The position numbers and the translations under genes are program-made. Under the pieces are notes generated by a model. It was not told where the DNA came from. It saw nothing but the letters and a program-made list of their open reading frames with translations, and did not search any database. A DNA stretch of 64,000 nt from PR03 sp964353555 (GTDB taxonomy: Bacteria > Myxococcota_A > UBA9160 > PR03). Of the stretch, positions 57,291 to 64,000 are shown in pieces. The stretch covers positions 19,633 through 83,632 of the forward strand of contig CAYGWM010000003.1 of the NCBI GenBank assembly GCA_964353555.1. The letters are read 5' to 3'. Positions within the stretch are counted from its first letter, which is position 1. Every line of letters starts with the position of its first letter.

Positions 57291-59587
57291 ATGGGGCGGC
57301 GCATCGCCGTGTACGGAGCGACCGACGAAGCGCTCCAGTTGCTGCCCCTGCTGACGAGTCACGCCGACCTCGACGTTGCGGCCGTCTTCGACCCGGACGC
57401 CGCCGTGCAAAAGCGCCGCCTCGCGTTGCTCGAGCCGCCGGTCGCGGCCCTGCTCCAGCGCCTGCTCACCGACGATCCCAGCGTGCTGCGGGACGACATG
57501 CGTCTCGAGGCCGTCATCGATGCGGGCATCGCGCCGCCCTTCCGCAGTGACTTCGCTCTGCTCGTCGCGCGCGGTGTCGAAGTGCTCTCGCCGCACGAGG
57601 CGCGAGCGCGCTGGGAAGCGCCAGCTGCGAAGACCGACTCGAAGCGCGAGCTGCTGATCGCGCTCGAAGAGATCGCCGCGGCGGTCGAGCTCGCCGCCGC
57701 GCCCGGTGCGCTCTTCGCGCGGCTCCTCGAAGTCTCGATCGCGGTGACTGGCGCGGCCGGCGGTTCGCTGCTGCTCCGCGAGCCCGACACCGAAATGCTG
57801 AGCGTGCGCGCTGCGGTCGGGCTCGAAACTGAACTCTGGCCGAAGGTACAACTGCGACTCGGCGAGGGCATCGCCGGCCGCGTGTGGGCCGAGCGACGTG
57901 CGCTCGTGGTGCGCGGCCCTGCGAACCCGGAGCTGTTCGAGATTGCGCGCGAGCGTTTCGACGTCGCGGCGTCGCTGTGCGTACCGCTGCAGCACGCGGG
58001 CGCGGCGATCGGCGTGCTGAACCTGCACCATCCCACACGCAGTGATCTCTTCTCGGAGGACGATCTCGCGTTCGGCGAAGAACTCGGCGCCGTCGTCGCA
58101 CGGATCGCTGCGCGCGCAGAGGAAACGCTCGCGCTTCGGCATCGCGCGCTGCGCGCCGACGTCGCGATCGAAGTGGCGCGTATCCTCGGCGAACACGCGC
58201 CGTTCGAGTTGCGACTCGCGGCGCTGTGTCGCCATGTGGCGTCACGCGTGGGTCGCGGCGTCGCGACGCTTTGGTGGCGCGAAGAGCCCGGTACGCGCGG
58301 CGCAGGCGACGAGCCTTCGTTGCGATTGGCAGCCTGCTCGCTCGCCGGGGGCGCGCTCGGAGCGGCCGCGCGACTCGCCCTGGGCGAAGGCGTCGACGGC
58401 CGCGTGGCCCGCGATCGCGAGCCCCGTTTTTTGCGCAGCGAAGGTCGCCTCGACTACGCCGCACTGCCGCTGGTCGCGAATGCGAAACTGCTGGGCGTGC
58501 TGTCGGTGCAGCCGGGCAGCGAAGCGCGGGCGGTGGGCGACGAAGAACAGGCGCTGCGTGAGATCGCCGCGGCCGCCGCCACGTTGCTCGACCGCGAGCT
58601 GCGCGCCGAGCGCGCCGAAACACGCGCCACGCGCGGCGACGCCGTCCACGAGGCGACGCTGCGCCTGCTCGCCGAGAGCGACGCCGATCGGATCGCGGAG
58701 ACCGCCGCGTCGTCAGCCGCGCTGATCCTCGACGCGGAACACGCGATCGTCCGCGCGCTCGATCCCGAGCGGCACAGCTTCCGCGTGCGCTGCCACATCG
58801 GCGCGACGTCGGGGCCACAGGACGACGCGCTCGCGCTGGTCGATCGCCGCGTCGCGCGCGAGGCGCTGCGCCGCCGCGCGGTGTTGGGTTCCGCGGATCT
58901 GGAGCCTGGCGGCGATGCTGACGCCGAGACGCCCGAACTGCTGGTCGCGCCGCTCGTGTCGGGTGGCCGCGCGCTCGGGACGCTTGCGGTGTACGACAAG
59001 CGAGCGCCCGCCGGGCCGCAATTCGATGCGCTCGATCGCGAGCTGTTGCTGCGTCTCGCGGCCATCGCAGCGCGCGCACTCGCGAACGCGCTGCCAGAAG
59101 GAGCACCATCCGCCACCGAGGACGGACCCCTGCTGCCGTTCGCGCGCTTCGTGACACGGATCGACGACGAAGTCGCTCGTGCCGACGCCGCCGCGATCGA
59201 CGCCCCCGCCTTCGCACTGGTCACCTGCCGCATCGAGAACTGGGACGAGCTACCGGCGGAGTTCGCCGCGCGCGTCGCGGTCAGCACCGAGGCCGCGTTC
59301 ATCGCGCAGCTGCGCCGCTACGACATCGCGACGCGCACGGCGCCCGGTGCGCTATGCGCGCTGCTGCCGGTTCCCGGCGCCGCCGCGTCCGAGCACGTCG
59401 CGCGCCTTTCGCGCGCGGTCGCCGAGGCGGTCGCGAAGAGTCACGAGGACGAGCAACGCGTCGCCCTCGGTTTCGGCTACGCGCTGCACGCCGACGCCGC
59501 CGCGAGCGTCTTTGGCGAAGCGACCGAGGCGCGGCCCGGTGACGCCCTGTCCACGCGCGCCAATCTGCTCGCGCGCGCCGCCGAGCC
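57291..59587 (+). CDS. Multi-GAF protein with degenerate GGDEF domain, C-terminus lost in gap
   Basis: At least 765 residues, cut by the N run. Region 1-105 has a nucleotide-binding-like opening RRIAVYGATDEALQLLPLL. Three GAF-like domains follow (about 130-285, 290-430, 445-600; e.g. LGEGIAGRVWAERRALVV, SLCVPLQHAGAAIGVLNL). The last visible part (610-765) has the order of a GGDEF fold, but the signature is ATRTAPGALCALL in place of GGDEF. It is probably not a diguanylate cyclase. Follows the GTPase by 8 bp. Ligand unknown. Confidence 0.78.
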
Positions 59588-59687
59588 NNNNNNNNNNNNN
59601 NNNNNNNNNNNNNNNNNNNNNNNNNNNNNNNNNNNNNNNNNNNNNNNNNNNNNNNNNNNNNNNNNNNNNNNNNNNNNNNNNNNNNNN
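59588..59687. other. Assembly gap (100 N), true missing sequence
   Basis: Flanks do not overlap. It hides the end of the GAF protein and any gene between it and ald. Confidence 0.85.
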
Positions 59688-59740
59688 GCGTGGTTCAGTC
59701 GGACAGGCTCATGGACGATCGACTCCGTGATTTCGCCGGG

Positions 59741-60856
59741 TCACCGCGCGAGCGCGGCCTCGAGCGATCGCAACGGCAGACCGTGCGCTTCGGCGACGCC
59801 CTCGCAGACGATTTCGCCGCGCCACACATTGGCACCGAGCGCGAGCGAACGGTCGGTCCGCAGCGCCTCGGCGACGCCGATCTCTGCGATGCGCTCGATG
59901 TAGGGCAGCGTGGTGTTCGTCAGCGCAAAGGTCGACGTGCGCGGCACGGCGGCCGGCATGTTCGCGACGCCGTAGTGGATCACGTCGTGGACCAGGTAGG
60001 TCGGATCGGAGTGCGTGGTGGGATGGATCGTCTCGATGCAGCCGCCCTGGTCGACCGCAACATCGGCGATCACCGAACCCGGCTCCATGCTGCGCACCAT
60101 CGCGTCGGTGACGAGCCGCGGCGCGCGGCGTCCGCGCAGATAGACCGCGCCGACCAGTAAGTCGGTCTGCGCCACCGTGCGCTCGAGATTGACGCGGTTC
60201 GAGAACAGCGTTCCGATCTCGCCCTGGAACAGGTCATAGAGATACGTGAGTCGCTTCAGATCGACGTCGAGCACGGTGACTTCGGCGCCGAGCGCATGCG
60301 CGACGCGCACCGCGTTGATGCCGACGATCCCTGCGCCCACCACGGCGACGCGGCCGCGCGGCACGCCCGGCACGCCGCCGACCAGCAGACCCTTCCCGCC
60401 GCGATCCTTCTGCAACAGCGTTACGCCGATCTGTACCGCGAGCCGCCCAGCCACCTCGCTCATCGGCGCCAGCACCGGGAACGAGCCGTCCGGGTGCTGC
60501 ACGGTCTCGTAGGCGATCCCGATCACGTCGGCGGCGAGCAGACTCTCGGTGAGCGCTCGATTCGGTGCGAGGTGCAGATACGTGAACAGCGTCTGCCCGC
60601 CGCGCAGCCGCGCGACCTCGCGCTCGTTTGGCTCCTTCACCTTCGTCACCAGATCCGGCGCGCCAAAGACTTCGTCGACGTCGACGAGTCGGGCGCCCGC
60701 CTGGGAATACGCGGCGTCCGCGAAGCCGCTGCCCACGCCGGCGCCGCGCTCGATCAGCACTTCGTGCCCGTCCGTTACGAGCTGGCGCACGCCGTCGGGC
60801 GTCATCCCGACACGGTATTCGTTGTCCTTCGTTTCGCGCGGAACGCCGATCTTCAT
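59741..60856 (-). CDS. ald: Alanine dehydrogenase
   Basis: Ald of 371 residues: NAD-dependent interconversion of alanine with pyruvate and ammonia. N-terminal VPRETKDNEYRVGMTP, Lys/His region EPNEREVARLRGG and LHLAPN, Rossmann AVVGAGIVGINAVRVAHALGA and DVAVDQGGCIET are diagnostic. GGAGG precedes the ATG by 6. It is last in the minus-strand cluster, 16 bp after sat, and could supply or consume alanine; cysteine desulfurase by-product alanine is one possible connection. Confidence 0.97.
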   Translation of the reverse strand: MKIGVPRETKDNEYRVGMTPDGVRQLVTDGHEVLIERGAGVGSGFADAAYSQAGARLVDVDEVFGAPDLVTKVKEPNEREVARLRGGQTLFTYLHLAPNRALTESLLAADVIGIAYETVQHPDGSFPVLAPMSEVAGRLAVQIGVTLLQKDRGGKGLLVGGVPGVPRGRVAVVGAGIVGINAVRVAHALGAEVTVLDVDLKRLTYLYDLFQGEIGTLFSNRVNLERTVAQTDLLVGAVYLRGRRAPRLVTDAMVRSMEPGSVIADVAVDQGGCIETIHPTTHSDPTYLVHDVIHYGVANMPAAVPRTSTFALTNTTLPYIERIAEIGVAEALRTDRSLALGANVWRGEIVCEGVAEAHGLPLRSLEAALAR

Positions 60857-60872
60857 GCGAATCCTCCGCCTG

Positions 60873-62135
60873 TCAGGATCGATACGACTCGATCAGGATG
60901 TCGGCGATCTCGGGGCGCATGATGCGCACGTCGGGATGCTCGCCCTTCAGCAGTTGTTCGCGCACCTTGGTGCCGCTGATCGCAAACGGCTTCTCGTCCG
61001 GGTGGCTGTCGGTCAGATCGACCCGCCCGAGCGACTCGTAGTACGCTGCAAACCCGATCTTGCACGGTCGCAGCTGCAGTTCGCCGGGCAGCGACTCGAA
61101 GATCTGCTGGGCATCGAAGTCGCCCCAGATCGGCTTGCCGTCGTCGAACGGTGCGTCGGCGTGCTTGCGACCGACCACCAGATGGCTGAAGCCGTGGTTC
61201 TGGCGGTAGACTGCATGCATCAGCGCCTCTTTCGGTCCGCCGTAGAACATCTTGATGTCGAGCGGCAGCACCTCGAAGACTTCGGTGATGTCGTAGCCGA
61301 CAGCGGTCCACAGCGCCTCGTCCTTGTCGCCGCTGCCGATCAGCTTGCCATCGTGCAGCGCGCGGTAGCAGCGCATGCGGGTCGCGGCGGGAACGTCGTC
61401 GCCCTTCAGTTCGCCGACCAGCGGGTTCAGCACGACACCTGTGAAGAAGCCCTCGCTCGTCAGTCGCTCGGCGCCGGCGACCAGCGCGTACTCATGCGCG
61501 CGATGCAGCGGATTGCGGGTCTGGAAGGCCAGCGCGCGTTCCCACTTGCGGTCGCGGATGAAGGCGCGCGTCATCCGCGGCGAGAAGACCGTCCACGCCG
61601 GGTGTTGCGGTTGCGGCAACGTGCGCAGGCGACCGCCGACGAGCTTCGTGCGCTCGTCGTCCTGTGTCATGTGGCCGCCCGGGTGGTCGAAGCGCTCGGT
61701 GCCGTAGACCGCGCGCACGTACTTCGGCTTGTCCCAGCCGAAGCACTCGACGTCGTCGAGGATCCCGACCAGTTCGCCCGCTTCCTCGCGCAGCGCAACC
61801 GAAGCCCCGCGCGCGAGCGCCGCGGCCTCCGCGTTGGTGAGCGGCAGCGAGAGCGGAATGCCCCACGCATAGCGACGACCGTCCTGCACGACCACGCTCT
61901 CGTCGAGCACGCGGTGCCATGCCTCGGAACCCATCGGGCCCTCGAGCGGCGATAGCGTGCCGTCGGCGATGCGATGCACAGTCGAGAGATCCGCCTTGGT
62001 GAGCCGGATCGACGGCAGCTTCGACGCCTCGGCGATGAGCCGGCTCCGTTGCTTCAGCGACACCACCCGATCGACCGGCTCCGCAAGCCCTCCGTGCACC
62101 GCCACCAAATCCGCACTTTGTTCCCGCATGCTCAT
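60873..62135 (-). CDS. sat: Sulfate adenylyltransferase (ATP sulfurylase)
   Basis: Monofunctional ATP sulfurylase of 420 residues, making APS from sulfate and ATP. ATP-binding FQTRNPLHRAHE (about 203-214), VVGRKHAD and the early LTNAEAAAL are typical. It lacks a fused APS kinase. ATG at 62135 is chosen over a TTG at 62153 because GAGG lies 11 bases before it and MSMREQSAD is compact. Its neighbours are a sulfur carrier and a JAMM protease, which supports a sulfur assimilation role. Confidence 0.96.
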   Translation of the reverse strand: MSMREQSADLVAVHGGLAEPVDRVVSLKQRSRLIAEASKLPSIRLTKADLSTVHRIADGTLSPLEGPMGSEAWHRVLDESVVVQDGRRYAWGIPLSLPLTNAEAAALARGASVALREEAGELVGILDDVECFGWDKPKYVRAVYGTERFDHPGGHMTQDDERTKLVGGRLRTLPQPQHPAWTVFSPRMTRAFIRDRKWERALAFQTRNPLHRAHEYALVAGAERLTSEGFFTGVVLNPLVGELKGDDVPAATRMRCYRALHDGKLIGSGDKDEALWTAVGYDITEVFEVLPLDIKMFYGGPKEALMHAVYRQNHGFSHLVVGRKHADAPFDDGKPIWGDFDAQQIFESLPGELQLRPCKIGFAAYYESLGRVDLTDSHPDEKPFAISGTKVREQLLKGEHPDVRIMRPEIADILIESYRS

Positions 62136-62163
62136 CTCGTTGCTACCTCGCAATGTCGCTGCT

Positions 62164-63198
62164 CTACCAGACTGGAGCGTCCGCGTCGCCTTCCGTCAGA
62201 AGGGGTCGGTCTCCAGTGCCATCGAAGCGCCGCACTCGCAGGCGCTCGCGATCCTCGTCGTCCTTCGCGATGTACGCGACATACGCGCCGTCGGGCGACA
62301 CGGCCGGATTCGTCTCGTCTTCCGTACCCCCGCCCACGGGCGTCCGCCCGGTGCCGTCGGGACGCACCCGCCACAGGCGTTTGCCCTGCTTGCCGATCGC
62401 CGCGTAGACGATCCAGGCGCCGTCCGGCGTGAAGACCGGGTCCGTGCCCCGCGCCACCAGCCGCGGAGCGGCGCCCGGCGCATCGAGATCCAACACCGCG
62501 ATCGTGAGCACGCCGTCTTCGTCGGCCGTCACGTACGCGACGAGCGGGGCGCTGGGCGCGCAGCCGGGGAGCACGTCGGACGGACCCTTCGTCGCCGGTC
62601 TGAGCCCGATCGCAGAACCCGGCGGTGTCGCGAGCAGGCGTCCTTCGTAGCGACCGGCGACGCGTCGCGCTTCGACGGCGACGATGCGCCCGGCCGCTCC
62701 CAGACAGCCCATCGGGTGTTCCGCGGGTCCCGAGGTGACGATCTCGATCCCGCCGCTCTCGCGGTCCCACACGAAGAGCTGCACGAGCTCCCGGAAGCGA
62801 CCCGAGAGCAGCAGCTTGCTGCGGTCGGGCGACCACGCGAGCGGCTTCGCGCCGGGCGGCGCGCCCTCGACCGGCGTCACCGCACCGCTCCGGGGATCGA
62901 TGAGTGCGAGATGTCCGTACAGCTCGTGAAGCAGGCGCCGCGCATCGGGCGTACCGCCGAACATCGCGTCGAGCGTCTCGACGCGCACGACGCCTTCCTT
63001 GTCGCCCGGCGTACCGCGCTTCTCGAGGTCGCGAAGCGCGTCGAGGCGCTTCAACGCGAGCGCTTCGTCGCGGTGCAGGATCGACACCGGCGCCGCGGGC
63101 AGCTGCTTCAGGTCGATGCCGCCCGGACCGCTCGCGCAGCCCGCCGCGACCAGCAACACCGCCGCCGTGCTGACGACGAGATGCATTCGCGGGCTCAC
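62164..63198 (-). CDS. Beta-propeller (TolB/PD40-like) lipoprotein
   Basis: A 344-residue predicted lipoprotein: signal MHLVVSTAAVLLVAAGC with lipobox VAAGC, then repeated WD40-like/PD40 blades (LAWSPDRSKLLLSG, PVFTPDGAWIVYAA, PAVSPDGAYVAYIA). Family members are scaffolds in the cell envelope. Starts with GTG overlapping the JAMM stop (GTGA); the ATG at 63186 is the alternative. A place in a sulfur cluster is unexpected. Confidence 0.85.
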   Translation of the reverse strand: MSPRMHLVVSTAAVLLVAAGCASGPGGIDLKQLPAAPVSILHRDEALALKRLDALRDLEKRGTPGDKEGVVRVETLDAMFGGTPDARRLLHELYGHLALIDPRSGAVTPVEGAPPGAKPLAWSPDRSKLLLSGRFRELVQLFVWDRESGGIEIVTSGPAEHPMGCLGAAGRIVAVEARRVAGRYEGRLLATPPGSAIGLRPATKGPSDVLPGCAPSAPLVAYVTADEDGVLTIAVLDLDAPGAAPRLVARGTDPVFTPDGAWIVYAAIGKQGKRLWRVRPDGTGRTPVGGGTEDETNPAVSPDGAYVAYIAKDDEDRERLRVRRFDGTGDRPLLTEGDADAPVW

Positions 63199-63698
63199 GG
63201 GTGACCCGGCGCCACCGGCCGGCCGACGAAGCCGCCGGCATCCGGATCGCGCCGGAACAGCGCCTGTTCCGCCACGCTGCCGCCGATCACCGCGACGACC
63301 AGGTGATCCGCATCGGGAAACGGGAACAGCTCCTGCAGCGCAAAGTCTTGATCCATCTCGGAAAAGTACGCGCCGCACTCGATGTGCGAGTGGTACACGC
63401 AGGTGACCCGTTCCCCGCGCGCCGCAGCCTCGTCGTCGGCGCGCAGATAGTCCTGCTCGTTCATGTAGAAGCCCTGCGTGCCATCGCGCGGGTAGGTCGC
63501 GGCGTCGCGCTGGTGCCACAGCGTCATGTCGTTGCGACAGCGAACGACGTGCCGATGACGCGCCTCGTCGTCGCCAGTGACGAGGCCGCAGCACTCCTCC
63601 GGGGCGGACTCGCGCGCGTGGGCGAGGATCTCGTTCAGGACCGAGTTCGGGAGTACCGCGGGCGCGAGGTCCAAATCGACTTCGATGCGGGGCCGCAC
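63195..63698 (-). CDS. JAMM/MPN metalloprotease (Mec/QbsD-like)
   Basis: A 167-residue zinc isopeptidase-like protein. HSH at 103-105, then S113 and D116 give H-x-H-x7-S-x2-D, and PEECCGLV (33-40) holds the catalytic Glu, so the JAMM motif is complete. Bacterial relatives Mec and QbsD cleave the C-terminus of ubiquitin-like sulfur carriers or free cysteine from them. The adjacent upstream gene encodes a carrier with one extra residue after Gly-Gly. GTG start is directly after that gene's TGA. Confidence 0.92.
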   Translation of the reverse strand: MRPRIEVDLDLAPAVLPNSVLNEILAHARESAPEECCGLVTGDDEARHRHVVRCRNDMTLWHQRDAATYPRDGTQGFYMNEQDYLRADDEAAARGERVTCVYHSHIECGAYFSEMDQDFALQELFPFPDADHLVVAVIGGSVAEQALFRRDPDAGGFVGRPVAPGHP

Positions 63699-63977
63699 TC
63701 AGTGACCACCGGCGATCGAAGGCACGATGGTGACGCAGTCCCCGTCTCGAACCGGCGTTTCGAGTAGTTCGCGAAAGCGCACGTCCTCTTCGTTGACGAA
63801 GACGTTGACGTGGCGCCGCAGCGCGCCCTCGCCCGCGAGTACGCGGGAGACGAGTTCGGGCGATTCGCGGCCGACGGCGTCGAGCACGTCGCGCAGGCGG
63901 CCGGCCGGCACTGCGAGTTCGGCGCGTCCGCCAACCAGCGCACGCAGCACGGCCGGGATGCGCACCGTGACCCCCAT
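63699..63977 (-). CDS. MoaD/ThiS-like sulfur carrier with Gly-Gly-His C-terminus
   Basis: A 92-residue ubiquitin-like protein with the beta-grasp pattern (VTVRIPAVLRALVGG, LRDVLDAVGRESP, VFVNEEDVRF, DGDCVTIVPSIAGG) and a C-terminal GGH. Sulfur carriers need a free Gly-Gly end for adenylation and thiocarboxylation; the extra His would block this until removed. AAGGAGG lies 7 bases before the ATG at 63977, a strong ribosome site. Likely to be activated by an E1-like enzyme that may lie beyond 64,000. CysO in mycobacteria is the best functional parallel. Confidence 0.9.
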   Translation of the reverse strand: MGVTVRIPAVLRALVGGRAELAVPAGRLRDVLDAVGRESPELVSRVLAGEGALRRHVNVFVNEEDVRFRELLETPVRDGDCVTIVPSIAGGH

Positions 63978-64000
63978 CCATCGACCTCCTTCGCGAGAAG

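Overview
The window is a GC-rich, almost entirely protein-coding stretch of a Gram-negative bacterial chromosome. It carries LptF/G-type lipopolysaccharide export, HflK/HflC, type IV pili, many two-component systems, sigma-54 activators, a FliA-type sigma factor and an MglA-like GTPase. The pilB-pilT-pilC-pilS-pilR order is the one known from Myxococcus. I infer an uncultured 'deltaproteobacterial' lineage (Myxococcota, Desulfobacterota or Binatota-like); no marker here fixes the taxon. Five runs of exactly 100 N show a draft, probably metagenomic, scaffold. Three of the five are flanked on both sides by the same 55 bp, so they are assembly joins rather than missing sequence. No rRNA, tRNA, CRISPR array, insertion sequence or prophage was seen.

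Left third (1-15.1 kb, minus strand): a type IV pilus region. pilB, pilT, pilC, pilS, pilR and a further histidine kinase are followed by a minor-pilin operon, fimT-pilV-pilW-pilX-pilY1. That operon starts at a near-consensus sigma-54 promoter, which PilR could activate. pilY1 runs off the left edge. 15.2-18.3 kb: a flippase-like membrane protein and ribF, divergent from an LptF/G permease. 18.3-26.3 kb (minus): a tightly coupled operon rsmD-coaD-phosphohexomutase-(gap)-coaBC-nfeD-slipin-hflK-hflC, joining coenzyme A synthesis to an NfeD/SPFH membrane-quality-control set. hflK contains a 36-bp tandem repeat that stays in frame, and a single copy of the same palindromic element lies in pilV.

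Middle (26.5-38.8 kb): an XRE regulator; a SpmA-SpmB fusion; a peptidoglycan-recycling set (AmgK, MurU, an MBL-fold hydrolase and convergent AnmK); a glycan cluster with two paralogous glycosyltransferases around a methyltransferase, plus a second, convergent methyltransferase; a PilZ protein; and an unusual membrane coiled-coil protein ending in a RelE-like domain.

Right third: 38.8-47.6 kb is signalling. An NtrC-type regulator, histidine kinase and single-domain receiver operon is divergent from a second NtrC-type regulator, which is followed by a FliA sigma factor with its own sigma-54-like promoter, a PP2C phosphatase and a receiver protein with a long acidic linker. 47.6-59.6 kb (plus) is a long overlapping operon valS-nadC-birA-coaX-fusA2-helical repeat protein-degenerate MglA-like GTPase-GAF/degenerate GGDEF protein, ending in a gap. 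59.7-64 kb (minus) is a sulfur-linked cluster: a MoaD/ThiS-like carrier ending in Gly-Gly-His, a JAMM protease that could trim it, a beta-propeller lipoprotein, ATP sulfurylase and alanine dehydrogenase.
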